DNA from: Alphaproteobacteria bacterium
GTDB lineage: Bacteria > Pseudomonadota > Alphaproteobacteria > ATCC43930 > CGMCC-115725
Direction of reading: 5' to 3'
Assembly (NCBI GenBank): GCA_021325525.1
Contig: JAJPHB010000024.1
Location: 29,486-93,485 of the forward strand
Length of the DNA stretch: 64,000 nucleotides
Positions 6,839 to 15,645 of the stretch are shown here, in pieces. The position numbers and the translations under genes are program-made. The notes beneath the pieces are model-generated. The model worked only from the letters and a program-made list of their open reading frames with translations. It ran no database searches and was not told the DNA's origin. Each line of letters starts with the position of its first letter. Within the stretch, counting starts at the first letter, position 1.

Positions 6839-8598
6839 GACCCTTCGTCCTCTCCTTCGCTGATCCCCTCGGCCGCCCCCTCGCTGCCCTCCGGGACCGA
6901 CAGCTCGCGCACGGCCTCGATGCGGGCGCCGGGGAAGGCGTCGAGCACGGCGCGCACGGTCGGATGCTCCTCGGCGGCATCGCGCAGCGCGCGGCCGCGC
7001 GCTTCGGCCTGCTCCTTGAGGCTGGGCTCGCCCTCTGCCGTCGAAACGCTGACGACCCAGCGCGTCTGCGTCCACTCGCCGAGGAGCTGGCCCAAGCGAT
7101 TCGGCAAATCCCGCGGCGCCGCCTCGGCAAGGCGCAGCTCGATCCGGCCCGGCTCGAAATGGACGAGGTGGCAATGCGCCCAGAGATGCGAGCGCAGCAG
7201 CGCCTCGCGGTGCTGGGCGAAGAGCTCGACCACTTCCCGGAAGCTTTGCGGCAGCGCCGGCGTCCCCTCGGCAGGAGCGGGCGCGGCGACGGCGACCGGC
7301 GCGGAGGCCGTGGCCGGCTGCGCTGCCCGCGCCAAGCGCGGTCCCGCCGGTGCCGTTCCGTCGAGCATCGCCGGGCGCGGCGACGGGGCCGGAGCGACGG
7401 CGGCCGGCGGCGACGCCATGCCGGCCGGCACCGGCCGCCCGCTCTCCATCGCCTTGACGAGCTCGGCCGGCGGCGGCAGGTCGGCGACATAGGCGAGGCG
7501 CACCAGCACCATCTCGGCCGCCTGCAGCGGCGAGGGCGCGATCTGCGCTTCGCCGAGGCCCTTCAGCAGCATCTGCCAGCACCGCGCCAGCACAGGCATG
7601 CCGAGCTTCTGCGCCAGCGGCAGGGCGCGGGCGCGGTCGCTCTCGATCATCGGATCGCCCTCGCCGGCGCTGGGCGCGAGTTTGAGGCGCGTCAGGAAAT
7701 GAGAGAGCTCCAGCAGATCCTGGAGCACCATCACGGGATCGGCGCCGCCTTCATACAGCTTCGCCATGACGGCGAGCGCGCGCGCCGCATCGCCGCCCAG
7801 CACGGCTTCGAGGAGATCGAAGAGGAGGCCGCGATCGGCGATGCCGAGCATGTCGCGCACCGTCGCCTCGGTGATCGTGCCCGCGCCCAGCGCGATCGCC
7901 TGGTCGAGCAGGGAGAGGCCGTCGCGCACCGAGCCGTCGGCGGCGCGCGCGATGAGGGCAATGGCGGCGGCCTCGGCGGCGATGCCTTCGGCGGCGGCGA
8001 TGCGGTCGTAATGGCGCGTCAGCTCCTCGATGCCGACGCGGCGCAGCGAGAAGCGCTGACAGCGCGACAGCACTGTCACCGGCACCTTGGTGATCTCGGT
8101 CGTGGCGAAGATGAATTTGACGTCGGGCGGCGGCTCCTCCAGCGTCTTCAAAAGCGCGTTGAACGCCGCCTTCGACAGCATATGCACTTCGTCGATGATG
8201 TAGACCTTGAAGCGCGCCGAAACCGGTTTGTAGCGGATGCCGTCGGTGAGGTCGCGGATGTTGTCGACGCCGGTGCGCGAAGCGGCGTCCATCTCGATGA
8301 CGTCGACATGCCGGTCCTCGGTGATGGCGCGGCAATGCTCGCAGGTGCCGCAAGGCGCGATGGTGGGGCCGCCCGTGCCGTCCGGGCCGATGCAGTTCAA
8401 GGCGCGCGCCATGATGCGCGCCGTCGTCGTCTTGCCGACGCCGCGCACGCCCGTCAGGATGAAGGAATGCGCGATCCGCCCCGTGGCGATGGCGTTCGAG
8501 AGCGTCCGCACCATCGCCTCCTGCCCGATCAGCTCCGCGAAAGTCGAGGGCCGGTATTTGCGGGCGAGGACGCGGTAGGCGGTCGCGGGCTCTGGCAT
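6835..8598 (-). CDS. dnaX: DNA polymerase III subunit gamma/tau
   Basis: A 587-residue clamp-loader ATPase. The Walker A motif lies at about residues 50-57 ('GVRGVGKT'). The zinc ligands are Cys69, Cys83, Cys86 and Cys89. The Walker B 'IIDEVHML' is at about 134-141, followed by 'LKTLEEPP' and the sensor-1 'SRCQRF'. Residues after about 370 form the Ala/Pro-rich tau tail that contacts polymerase alpha and the helicase. It loads the beta clamp at the replication fork. It lies just downstream of the SRP RNA gene on the same strand. Longer upstream start codons in this frame would run through the SRP RNA and are unlikely. Confidence 0.97.
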   Translation of the reverse strand: MPEPATAYRVLARKYRPSTFAELIGQEAMVRTLSNAIATGRIAHSFILTGVRGVGKTTTARIMARALNCIGPDGTGGPTIAPCGTCEHCRAITEDRHVDVIEMDAASRTGVDNIRDLTDGIRYKPVSARFKVYIIDEVHMLSKAAFNALLKTLEEPPPDVKFIFATTEITKVPVTVLSRCQRFSLRRVGIEELTRHYDRIAAAEGIAAEAAAIALIARAADGSVRDGLSLLDQAIALGAGTITEATVRDMLGIADRGLLFDLLEAVLGGDAARALAVMAKLYEGGADPVMVLQDLLELSHFLTRLKLAPSAGEGDPMIESDRARALPLAQKLGMPVLARCWQMLLKGLGEAQIAPSPLQAAEMVLVRLAYVADLPPPAELVKAMESGRPVPAGMASPPAAVAPAPSPRPAMLDGTAPAGPRLARAAQPATASAPVAVAAPAPAEGTPALPQSFREVVELFAQHREALLRSHLWAHCHLVHFEPGRIELRLAEAAPRDLPNRLGQLLGEWTQTRWVVSVSTAEGEPSLKEQAEARGRALRDAAEEHPTVRAVLDAFPGARIEAVRELSVPEGSEGAAEGISEGEDEGS

Positions 8599-8618
8599 GC
8601 TCCGAGGGCGGCAGGAGG

Positions 8619-8717
8619 TGGGAGGCTGGACGGACGACCCAGGCCGAAACTCGTTACGGCTGCTTCCTTCCGGACCTGACCGGGTTGGCGAGGGACCTGC
8701 CCGCCGCCAGCCTCCCG
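8619..8717 (-). ncRNA. ffs: Bacterial small signal recognition particle RNA (4.5S)
   Basis: The minus strand holds the nearly invariant SRP core (GGTCAGGTCC...GGAAGGAAGCAGCC) at about 8656-8682. A closing stem of 10 perfect pairs links 8620-8629 with 8707-8716, giving a hairpin RNA of about 97-99 nt, the size found in alphaproteobacteria. It binds Ffh and guides ribosomes to the membrane. Placement just upstream of dnaX is conserved in this class. Confidence 0.93.
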
Positions 8718-8722
8718 ATGCC

Positions 8723-8753
8723 ACTATATCAGGTCTGCCCCGCGCCGAGGCAA
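8723..8753 (-). promoter_or_regulatory. Putative ffs promoter
   Basis: On the minus strand TATAGT (8728-8723) is a strong -10 sequence. Seven bases later the transcript would begin at about 8716, the first base of the SRP RNA stem. A TTGCCT at 8753-8748 could be the -35, but the 19-base spacing is long. Confidence 0.5.
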
Positions 8754-8808
8754 GGAGGAAGGGGGCAAGGACGGAGTAACGGGGCAAGACGCAATCGGAA
8801 ATTTGAGG

Positions 8809-8885
8809 CGTCTTTGCGAGCCGAAGGCGAAGCAATCCAGAACCGTGCGGCGGCGGGATTGCTTCGCTGACGCTCGCAAACGACG
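8809..8885. repeat. Imperfect palindromic dispersed repeat
   Basis: The left arm 8809-8838 ('CGTCTTTGCGAG' to 'CGAAGCAATCC') is complementary to the right arm 8856-8885 with a few mismatches and a 17-base loop. Palindromes built on 'TTGCGAGCG...GCGAAGCAATCC' are scattered in many alphaproteobacterial genomes. No second copy occurs in this window. Confidence 0.65.
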
Positions 8886-9344
8886 ACTCCAAAAAAAGTT
8901 CGTCCGCAAAATCTGGCGTCCGACACCCCCCGGCTACGGTCGGAGTCGCCCCCGCAGTCGTTCTCAATCTTTTCTCGAACGATTCCCTCATTTCGGCTTT
9001 GGTTTGTAGCAAAGGCTTGTTCGTGGCACTGTGGCGGCGAGTTCGGTAGGACATTTTCGATTTCCGGTAGCGCCCTATCCAACTCAAGCCAAGAGGTGTT
9101 CGTTGGGAAGTAAGACGGATCACCATTGGTGAAAGCGATCGCATCTATTACTTCTTCACTACTATGCTGTTGCAGGGTAATAACGAAGGAGTGTTCGATC
9201 GGTTTATCGCCTCAATAAAGCTGATGCCACGAGAGGTGAGTTCACCAAAACGTCTCGCAACCCCGGAGAGGGTTACGGGAACGGAACATCCTGTCCCCCC
9301 TGAGCCGACCTCTGATCAGGTAGCCAAACGTCAGATTTTGATCA
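8886..9344. other. Long intergenic stretch with a degenerate open frame
   Basis: No convincing gene was found here. Base composition is clearly less GC-rich than the neighbours from about 8990. A plus-strand frame from about 9085 to 9373 reads 'WEVRRITIGESDRIYYFF' and 'FDRFIASIKLM', which looks like a worn C-terminal piece of a protein. It has no good start and runs into the 3' end of the convergent transporter gene. It is probably a gene remnant. Confidence 0.35.
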
Positions 9345-10574
9345 CTACCGCGCCAGCCACCATGCGCCGATGAGGATGGTCAGCACCGTCACCGGCGCGC
9401 CGAGGCGGAAATAGGTCCAGAAACCGATCTCGACCCGCGCCTGCCGCGCCCGCTCGACGACGATGAGGTTGGCGACCGAGCCGAGGATGGTGAAATTGCC
9501 GGCGAGGGTCGAGGCCATGGCGAGGGCGAGCCAGGCCGTGCGCTGGTCGGCGAGAGGCGCGATGAAGGGCTTCAGCACCAGCACCGCCGGCACGTTGCTG
9601 ACGAGGTTCGAGAGGATGGCGGCGACGAGGCTCAGCACCGGCACGCTGGCAAGGCGGAGGCGCGCCGCGGCGGCGAGGAGGTCGCCCGAGAGCGCCGCCT
9701 TCTCGATGCCGGCGACGACGATAAAGAGTCCGGCGAAGAGCAGGAGGAGCGACCAATCGACCTCGCGGTAGACGCGTGCCGGCTTGAGGCGGCGCGTCAG
9801 GAGCAGCAGCGCGCCGGCGACGATCGCGACCTTGGCGGGGGGCGCCACCAGGAAGAAGGCGGCGACCATGGCGGCGGTGACCGCGACGGCCTTGCGCGCG
9901 AGCGGCCGATTGGCGCGGACCGGAATCGGCTCGGCAAGGGAGAGCGGCGGGCCGAACATCTCCTTGCGGTAGGTGGCGGCGATGAGGAGGAAAACGATGA
10001 CGAGGCCGGCGAGCGAGACCGGCGCCAGCGCCGCGAGGAAGCGGCCATAGGCGATGTGCGAGAAGCTGCCGATCATGATGTTCTGCGGATTGCCGGTGAT
10101 CGTCGCCGCGCTGCCGATATTGGAGGCCATGGCGACGGCGAGGAGATAGGGCACCGGATTGCGCCGCAGCGCGCGCAGCAGCTCGAGGACGAGCGGCGTC
10201 AGCACGAGGCAGATCGTGTCGTTGACGAGAAAGGCCGAGAAGAAGCCGGAGACGAGAATCGTCGCCGCCAGCAGCGTGACGGGGCGCCGGGCGCGCCGGG
10301 CCACGGCCGCGGCGACGAGCGCGAAGAAGCCGGAGAGGCGCAGATTGGCGACGACGATCATCGTGCCGAGCAGCAGGACGATGGTGTCGAGGTCAATCGC
10401 GCGATAAGCCTCGTCGAGGCCGATGACGCCGGTCGCCACCATGAGGCTGGCGCCGATGAGCGCCGCCCCGGCGCGGTCGAGGCGGAACCCCGGCAGCCGG
10501 CCGAGGGCGATGACGAGATAGGTGGCGGCGAAAATGAGGACCGCGGCCGCGCGCTGAAGATCCTCGGCGCTCAC
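9345..10574 (-). CDS. ArsB/NhaD/citrate (SLC13-like) family anion or sodium symporter
   Basis: A 409-residue inner-membrane protein with about 10-12 hydrophobic segments. The two family repeats are recognisable. One has 'FLVNDTICLVLTPLV' and 'ASNIGSAATITGNPQN', the other 'LSNLVSNVPAVLVLKPF' and 'LAGNFTILGSVANLI'. Asn-Ile-Gly...Asn-Pro-Gln-Asn clusters of this kind line the substrate and sodium sites in ion-transporter superfamily members. The substrate (arsenite, citrate, dicarboxylate or sodium/proton) cannot be assigned. It stands alone, convergent to an empty region and followed upstream by an MFS remnant. Confidence 0.8.
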   Translation of the reverse strand: MSAEDLQRAAAVLIFAATYLVIALGRLPGFRLDRAGAALIGASLMVATGVIGLDEAYRAIDLDTIVLLLGTMIVVANLRLSGFFALVAAAVARRARRPVTLLAATILVSGFFSAFLVNDTICLVLTPLVLELLRALRRNPVPYLLAVAMASNIGSAATITGNPQNIMIGSFSHIAYGRFLAALAPVSLAGLVIVFLLIAATYRKEMFGPPLSLAEPIPVRANRPLARKAVAVTAAMVAAFFLVAPPAKVAIVAGALLLLTRRLKPARVYREVDWSLLLLFAGLFIVVAGIEKAALSGDLLAAAARLRLASVPVLSLVAAILSNLVSNVPAVLVLKPFIAPLADQRTAWLALAMASTLAGNFTILGSVANLIVVERARQARVEIGFWTYFRLGAPVTVLTILIGAWWLAR

Positions 10575-10822
10575 GGCGCGGCTGCCGCCGCCGCGGACAG
10601 GGCAGGGGCGGAAGGGAGGGGTGGCGTTTCGGCCGTCACGGCTTCGGGCATGGCGATGAGGAAGAGAAGGCTCGCCGCGAGACCTGTCGCCGCGAGCGCG
10701 AGGAAGGCGGCATCATAACCGACGCCTGCCGTGATCACACCCGCGAGATTCGGGCCGAGGGTGGCGCCGACGCCCTGCAGGGCTTCGCTTGCCGATGCCG
10801 CGGCAGCTATGCGAGTCTCGGG
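10571..10822 (-). pseudogene. C-terminal remnant of an MFS transporter
   Basis: The minus-strand frame encodes only the end of a major facilitator protein: 'EALQGVGATLGPNLAGVITAG', 'GYDAAFLALAATGLAASLLF' and 'AMPE', followed by an Ala/Pro tail. The other ten or so helices are missing, because the sequence upstream is nudC on the opposite strand. Its 3' end overlaps the start of the anion transporter gene. It is a truncated relic, not a functional transporter. Confidence 0.65.
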
Positions 10823-10826
10823 CGCG

Positions 10827-11732
10827 ATGGAGCTTCGCAATTTCTATGCCTTCGCCGAGATCGATCGGGCCGGGCAGTTTCGGCGCGATGCGGCCTGGAT
10901 CGAAGCGCGCGTCGCCGAGCCGGGCGCGCGCTTCGTGCCGGTCTGGCGCAACCACAATCTCGTCGTCGCGGCGGCGCCCGCGCCGCGCGCGGCCTTTCTC
11001 GCACGGGACGAGATCGACGGCGCCGCCGGGCCGATGGTGCTGCTCGGCCTTGCCGCGGGTGCCGCGCTCATCGCCATCGACCTCTCTGCACATGACGAGC
11101 CGCTCGCCGCTATCCGTCCCGCCGCGCCCGTCGAGTTCACCGATCTGCGCCGCGTCGGCACGCTTCTCGACCGGCACGAAGGATCGGTCCTGGCCTATGC
11201 CCGCGCCATGATGTGGTGGCATGCGCGCCATCGTTTCTGCGGCGTCTGCGGCGCCGCCACCGAGAGCATCGATGCAGGGCATGTCCGGCGCTGCACGAAC
11301 GCCGCCTGCGGCGCCCAGCATTTCCCACGCACCGACCCCGCCGTCATCATGCTGGTGACGGATGGCGAGCGAGCGCTGCTCGGCCGTCAGCGCGCCTGGC
11401 CCAAGGGCCAGCACTCGACCCTCGCCGGCTTCGTCGAGCCGGGCGAGAGCCTCGAAGCCGCGGTGGCGCGCGAGGTCTTCGAGGAGACGGGCATCCGCGT
11501 CGGCGAGGTGCGCTATCACTCCTCGCAGCCCTGGCCCTTCCCGTCCTCGATCATGCTGGGATTCACGGCGCAGGCGCTCTCCACCGACATCACCGTCGAT
11601 CCGAATGAGCTCGAGGACGCGCGCTGGTTCGAGCGGCGCTGGATCCTCGGCCATGCCGATGACGAGGAATTCCGCCTGCCGCGCCGCGATTCGATCGCCC
11701 GCCGCCTCATCGAGGATTGGCTCGGCCGCTGA
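10827..11732 (+). CDS. nudC: NAD(+)/NADH pyrophosphatase NudC (Nudix hydrolase)
   Basis: A 301-residue protein with an N-terminal domain, a zinc ribbon with four cysteines ('FCGVCG' and 'RRCTNAACG') and a Nudix box 'GFVEPGESLEAAVAREVFEETG'. A downstream 'SQPWPFPSSIMLGF' is diagnostic of NudC. NudC hydrolyses NADH to NMNH and AMP and removes NAD caps from RNA. The ATG at 10827 ('MELRNFY') is chosen because the frame upstream overlaps the MFS remnant and does not resemble NudC. It is transcribed alone. Confidence 0.93.
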   Translation: MELRNFYAFAEIDRAGQFRRDAAWIEARVAEPGARFVPVWRNHNLVVAAAPAPRAAFLARDEIDGAAGPMVLLGLAAGAALIAIDLSAHDEPLAAIRPAAPVEFTDLRRVGTLLDRHEGSVLAYARAMMWWHARHRFCGVCGAATESIDAGHVRRCTNAACGAQHFPRTDPAVIMLVTDGERALLGRQRAWPKGQHSTLAGFVEPGESLEAAVAREVFEETGIRVGEVRYHSSQPWPFPSSIMLGFTAQALSTDITVDPNELEDARWFERRWILGHADDEEFRLPRRDSIARRLIEDWLGR

Positions 11733-11776
11733 GGCAGCGCCAGCCGCGCTTGAGATCAGGTCGGCGTTGTCCCGTG

Positions 11777-11976
11777 TCAGAAGGCCGTCGGCAGTCCCGC
11801 TGCCTTCAAAACGCCGTTCGCCGTGTGGCGAATCACGATACCCGTCGGGACGGTGAAGTTCCGATCGGTGATCCGGCTATACCAGATTTCATGACTGCCC
11901 TTGCCCGTGCGCGGACAAAGTAACATCCCGCGCCGGTCAGCAGCGCTTTCAATTCACGATCGAATGTGGCGGGCAC
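11777..11976 (-). pseudogene. Frameshifted HicA-family toxin gene
   Basis: Reading from GTG 11976 gives 'MPATFDRELKALLTGAGCYFVR', then the frame breaks. In another frame it continues 'GKGSHEIWYSRITDRNF', 'TVPTGIVIRH' and ends 'LPTAF' at the TGA 11779-11777. Together these make a full HicA double-stranded-RNA-binding toxin, including the catalytic 'GSHEIW' His. The break lies at about 11911-11916, where CGCGC looks like a 2-base slippage insertion. HicA is an mRNA interferase; this copy should be inactive. It starts directly after the partner antitoxin remnant. Confidence 0.8.
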
Positions 11977-12215
11977 TCAGCTTCGCAGCCGAATCGTTTC
12001 GGTTCTCTCCGCCGTGACATGGATGGGAAGCTCGCGATCTGCCGGCTACGCGCAGTTCAGCTCCAGCAGCTCGGGGATGACGGCCAAAGCGCGCTCGATC
12101 AGCGCCGCGAATGTGGGCGCTTCGGTGACGAGGCCCGGAATGTCGCCGCTATCGCCCACCATTGGCCGGTCTCGGCATCCCAGTGGGCATGAACTGCGAG
12201 AGCACGCTTCATCAT
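11977..12215 (-). pseudogene. Decayed DUF1902/HicB-like antitoxin gene
   Basis: From ATG 12215 the minus strand reads 'MMKRALAVHAHWDAETGQW'. After a 1-base loss near 12158 the frame changes to 'GDSGDIPGLVTEAPTF', 'LIERALAVIPELLEL', then an in-frame TAG (12048-12046), then 'ELPIHVTAERTETIRLRS' and TGA (11979-11977). The parts reconstruct a whole DUF1902 protein, the HicB-like partner often encoded ahead of hicA. Two lesions here and one in hicA show the entire module is dead. Confidence 0.78.
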
Positions 12216-12520
12216 GCACTCCCCGCCGTGGCGATGGCCCCGCGGATCATCGTCCTTGCGGCCGAACACGGTTCAATATGGTCAGTTCCGGTCGAAGCTG
12301 AGATCCGACGCCGCTCCAGCCTTGTCGTTCCAAGATCACGGCGCCAATCTCATCGGAGAGCGCGAAGGGATGGTCGCTACTTTTGCGCGAAATCCCTTGT
12401 GAGATCAAGAAATTTCGGACGATCGTTGTTTTGGATTAGATGCGACGAGTGCCTCATCATCTTCAGGAAAACTAAGTAGAATGGATTAAGAATGCCTGTT
12501 CAACCGGGAAGGAATCATAG
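12216..12520. other. Intergenic region upstream of the ferritin-like gene
   Basis: No supported gene. The left part is ordinary GC-rich sequence with no convincing reading frame. About 12400-12520 is AT-richer and probably holds the promoter of the ferritin-like gene, but no clear -35/-10 pair stands out. A GGGAAGGA ribosome-binding site lies just before the GTG at 12521. Confidence 0.4.
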
Positions 12521-13105
12521 GTGACGGACGACGCCTCGAAAGATATGCACATCGACGCGGCGTTGCGGCGCGATCTGATCAGATCGGGTCTTGCCGGCCT
12601 CGGGCTGGTGATAGGATCGCTTCTTTCCGGCTGCACCAGCGCCATCGGCGCGCATGAGGCGGCGTCGGCCGGCAACGACAGGGCCATGCTCGCCAATGCG
12701 CATGCGCTCGAAGACGAAGCCGTCGCCGCTTACGAGGCGGCGCTCCAATCGGGCCTATTGTCCGCGGAGGAGCGCGACCTCGCCCTCCGCTTCCAGTCCG
12801 ACCACCGCAAGCACGCGGCGGCGATCGCCGCGTCGGCAGCGGAAGGCGCGGCGAGCGCGGCCGCCGGCACGCCGGCCGCGCGCCGCGCCGAGGCGGTCTC
12901 GCTGACGAGCCGCGAGGACGCGCTGCGCTTCCTCCTCGACATCGAGAAGGGCCTGGCGCTCGCTTATCTCGGCTGGGTGCCGGCCTATTTCGACCGCGAT
13001 CTCGCCAAGGGCGCCGCCGGCATTCTCGGCGTCGAGACGATGCATTGGGCGCTCCTTCGCCGCGCGCTCGGCGAGGAACCGGTTCCGGCGGCGATCCTCG
13101 GCTGA
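12521..13105 (+). CDS. Ferritin-like domain (DUF4439-type) lipoprotein
   Basis: A 194-residue protein with a lipoprotein signal: a charged N region, hydrophobic residues about 24-36 and the lipobox 'LLSGC'. The rest is a four-helix ferritin-like bundle. Glu/His pairs lie on helices 'ANAHALEDEAVAAYEAAL', 'LRFQSDHRKHAAAIA', 'LRFLLDIEKGLALAYLG' and 'ILGVETMHWALLRRAL', consistent with a possible di-metal site. Its cellular role is unknown; family members are often linked to stress or manganese/iron handling. The start is GTG. It converges on pheA. Confidence 0.65.
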   Translation: MTDDASKDMHIDAALRRDLIRSGLAGLGLVIGSLLSGCTSAIGAHEAASAGNDRAMLANAHALEDEAVAAYEAALQSGLLSAEERDLALRFQSDHRKHAAAIAASAAEGAASAAAGTPAARRAEAVSLTSREDALRFLLDIEKGLALAYLGWVPAYFDRDLAKGAAGILGVETMHWALLRRALGEEPVPAAILG

Positions 13106-13114
13106 GGCGCCGCC

Positions 13115-13987
13115 TCAATCCATCTCGCCCTGCGTTGCTTCGCGGCGGAAGGGATGGCCCGGATAGACGCCGAGGATGCGGACCTCGCGCGAGAAGAAGC
13201 GCAGCTCCTCGAGGGCGAGGCGCACCGGACGGTCCTCGGGATGGCCCTCGACATCGGCGTAGAATTGCGTCGCCGTGAAGGCGCCGCCCAGCATGTAGCT
13301 TTCGAGCTTCGTCATGTTGACGCCGTTGGTGGCGAAGCCGCCCAGCGCCTTGTAGAGCGCCGCCGGCACGTTGCGGACGCGGAAGACGAAGCTGGTGACG
13401 ACGAGCGCGCCGTCGTCATTGGCCGGCTCGCGCGCCTGCGGCGACATGATGAGAAAGCGCGTCGTGTTGTGCTCGGCGTCCTCGATGTTCTGCCGCAAGG
13501 ACTGCAGGCCGTAGATGCGGCCGGCGAGCTCGGAGCCGATCGCGGCGACGCTCCTGTCGCCGCCCCGCGCCACTTCGGCCGCGGCGCCGGCGGTGTCGCC
13601 GGCGACGATCGGCGTCAGCTTCAGTTCGCGGATGAGGCTGCGGCACTGCGAGAGGGCGTGGACGTGGCTCTTCACGGCTTTGAGATCGCCGATCGCGGCG
13701 CCGGGGAGCGCCAGCAGATGGTGCTCGACGCGAGCGAAATGCTCGCCGATGATATGCAGCCCCGAATCGGGCAGCAGATGGTGAATGTCGGCGACGCGAC
13801 CCGCTACCGAATTCTCGACGGGCAGCATGGCCAATGCGGCGCGGCCTTCGCGCACGGCGAGGATCGCCTCCTCGAAATTCCGGCACGGCAAGGTCGTCAT
13901 CGCCGGGAAGACTTGCCGGCAGGCGAGATCCGAATAGGCGCCGTGCGCGCCCTGGAAGGCGATCGTCTGCGCGGGATCGGATGTCAT
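13115..13987 (-). CDS. pheA: Prephenate dehydratase
   Basis: A 290-residue monofunctional prephenate dehydratase that makes phenylpyruvate for phenylalanine synthesis. The N-terminal domain begins 'IAFQGAHGAYSDLAC' and contains 'LPVENSVAGRV'. The catalytic 'HNTTRFLIM' (Thr-Arg-Phe) lies at about 190, and a C-terminal ACT regulatory domain follows ('GGFATNGVNMTKLESYM'). No chorismate mutase domain is fused. ATG 13987 is preferred; an upstream extension would run into the kdsB 3' end. It follows kdsB on the same strand, the usual rhizobial order. Confidence 0.95.
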   Translation of the reverse strand: MTSDPAQTIAFQGAHGAYSDLACRQVFPAMTTLPCRNFEEAILAVREGRAALAMLPVENSVAGRVADIHHLLPDSGLHIIGEHFARVEHHLLALPGAAIGDLKAVKSHVHALSQCRSLIRELKLTPIVAGDTAGAAAEVARGGDRSVAAIGSELAGRIYGLQSLRQNIEDAEHNTTRFLIMSPQAREPANDDGALVVTSFVFRVRNVPAALYKALGGFATNGVNMTKLESYMLGGAFTATQFYADVEGHPEDRPVRLALEELRFFSREVRILGVYPGHPFRREATQGEMD

Positions 13988-14054
13988 CGGCTGCGCCGTG
14001 CGCCGCGAGAGGTGAAGGGCCGGGCTCGGTTCACGGGAGAAAAGCGCTGCAAAA

Positions 14055-14819
14055 TCAGGGCGCCAGCATCGCGCGGGCACGTTCGAGATCGGCCGGAGTA
14101 TCGACACCGAGCGGAACGGTGTCAACGAGCACCACCTCGATCCGCATTCCGGCCTCGAGGGCGCGGAGCTGCTCCAGCTTTTCGCGCTGTTCGAGCGGGC
14201 CAGGCGGCAGGCTCACATAGCGCTCGAGCGCGGCGCGGCGATAGGCGTAGAGGCCGATATGGTGGTAGAGCGGGCCGGGACCGCTCGGCACCGGGGCGCG
14301 GCTAAAGTAAAGTGCGCGCGCGGCGCTGCCCGGCGCCGCTCCCTCGGCGAAGGAGGCGACCGCCTTCACCACTTGCGGTGCTGTCCGCTCCTCCTCGCGC
14401 CGAATGATGGCAGCCAAGGTCGCGATGTCGACGGCGGGGTCGGAGAAGGGCCGCAGCACCGTCTTGAGGATGGCAGGGTCGAGCGTCGGCAGGTCGCCCT
14501 GCACATTGAGGATGATGTCGTGGCGCCGCTTGGGGTCGATCCGCGTCAGCGCCTCGTGGATGCGGAGCGTGCCGTTCTGATGCGCGGGATCGGTCAGCAT
14601 GGCTTTGCCGCCTTCGCCTTCGATGGCGGCGGCGATGACGGGCTCGGCGCAGGCGACGACGACCGGCCCCGCGCCGGCGGCGACGGCTCTGCGCCAGACA
14701 TGGACAATCATCGGCGCGCCGTGGATGTCGGCGAGCGGCTTGTTCGGGAGCCGCGTCGAGGCGAGGCGGGCCGGAATGAGGACGATCGGGTTGTGCCGGC
14801 TCTCCGTCTGATCCGCCAT
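14055..14819 (-). CDS. kdsB: 3-deoxy-manno-octulosonate cytidylyltransferase (CMP-Kdo synthetase)
   Basis: A 254-residue enzyme that activates Kdo with CTP for lipopolysaccharide core synthesis. Family motifs are '[17 protein letters not shown]' near the start, 'HIWR'-like 'HVWRRA', '[11 protein letters not shown]' at about 100 and '[13 protein letters not shown]'. ATG 14819 ('MADQTES') is chosen over an ATG at 14864, which would extend into a hairpin repeat. The enzyme is cytoplasmic and its presence implies an outer membrane with Kdo. Confidence 0.94.
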   Translation of the reverse strand: MADQTESRHNPIVLIPARLASTRLPNKPLADIHGAPMIVHVWRRAVAAGAGPVVVACAEPVIAAAIEGEGGKAMLTDPAHQNGTLRIHEALTRIDPKRRHDIILNVQGDLPTLDPAILKTVLRPFSDPAVDIATLAAIIRREEERTAPQVVKAVASFAEGAAPGSAARALYFSRAPVPSGPGPLYHHIGLYAYRRAALERYVSLPPGPLEQREKLEQLRALEAGMRIEVVLVDTVPLGVDTPADLERARAMLAP

Positions 14820-14852
14820 GCGCGCGAGGCTCCGCTCTTCCCCCACCCTGCC

Positions 14853-14922
14853 CCTCCCCCGCAAGGGGGAGGAAGTCTAGTACCCCTTCGCGCAGAACCC
14901 CTCCCCCCCTTGCGGGGGAGGG
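14853..14922. repeat. Pair of GC-rich hairpin repeats (GCAA and TTGC loops)
   Basis: Two stem-loops face each other. 14853-14872 is CCTCCCCC-GCAA-GGGGGAGG, a perfect 8-bp stem with a GNRA-type loop. 14898-14922 is the complementary version with a TTGC loop. The same element in slightly different sequence occurs near 38541, 43505, 59527 and 63172. Confidence 0.8.
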
Positions 14923-15110
14923 CAGGGGAGGGGCCGCCTTGCGGCGTTATGCCGCATGCCGCGTCCGGCGCTGGCGCCGGGCGCGACGAAGTTGCGCTGG
15001 CGCATGAACCACATTTCGTTTGAGTTGTCAGCGAAAATTGGCTTTATCTCCTGCCGTCCGGCGCGGCGGCTCGACGTGGCGCGGGGGGCGCTTCTCAAAG
15101 GGTCGAGGGA

Positions 15111-15626
15111 ATGCACAGTCTTGAGGGCAACAAGATCATCGCCTCGGTGCTGGTGGCGGGCATCGTCGCCATGGTGACGGGGATCATCGCGAGCGCCTTG
15201 GTGCATCCGCGCCCGCTCGCCAAGAACGCCTATGAGGTGGCGATCACCGAGACGCCCGCCTCGGGCGCGGCGGCCAACGAGCAGAAAGGGCCGGAGCCGG
15301 TCGACAAGCTCATGGCCTCCGCCGATCCCAAGGTCGGCGAAGAGATCGCCAAGAAATGCCAGCAGTGCCACACCTTCGACAAGGGCGGCGCCAACAAGAT
15401 CGGCCCCAACCTCTACGGCGTCTTCGGCGAGGATATCGGCCAGGGCAAGGGCTACCAATTCTCCGACGCGCTCAAGAACAAGCACGGCAAGTGGGACGTG
15501 GCCTCGCTGAACGAGTGGCTGTGGAAGCCGCAGTCCTTTGCGAAGGGCACCAAGATGACCTTCGCCGGCCTGCCGAAGGCGAAGGACCGCGCCGATGTCA
15601 TCGCCTATCTCGAATCGCTGAAATGA
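15111..15626 (+). CDS. cycM: Membrane-anchored c-type cytochrome, CycM-like
   Basis: A 171-residue cytochrome. An uncleaved N-terminal helix (about residues 9-31) anchors it to the inner membrane. The haem c site is Cys83-Gln-Gln-Cys86-His87 and the distal Met lies in 'GTKMTFAGL' near residue 150. Rhizobial CycM passes electrons from the bc1 complex to aa3 oxidase. It is divergent from kdsB, separated by hairpin repeats, and 19 bases upstream of hisN. Covalent haem attachment depends on the ccm system encoded elsewhere in this window. Confidence 0.9.
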   Translation: MHSLEGNKIIASVLVAGIVAMVTGIIASALVHPRPLAKNAYEVAITETPASGAAANEQKGPEPVDKLMASADPKVGEEIAKKCQQCHTFDKGGANKIGPNLYGVFGEDIGQGKGYQFSDALKNKHGKWDVASLNEWLWKPQSFAKGTKMTFAGLPKAKDRADVIAYLESLK

Positions 15627-15645
15627 GCGGACGCAGCGGACGGGA

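Noticed and set aside
8599..9144. An N-terminal extension of dnaX to 9144
   Set aside because: It would read through the SRP RNA gene and its promoter. The DnaX family start is at 8598.
9164..9373. A 69-codon plus-strand gene before the anion transporter
   Set aside because: It has no ribosome-binding site, overlaps the end of the convergent gene and looks like a worn fragment, so it is listed only as part of the intergenic region.
14877..15485. A 202-codon minus-strand frame over cycM
   Set aside because: Antisense to the haem-binding cytochrome and ends in a hairpin repeat.
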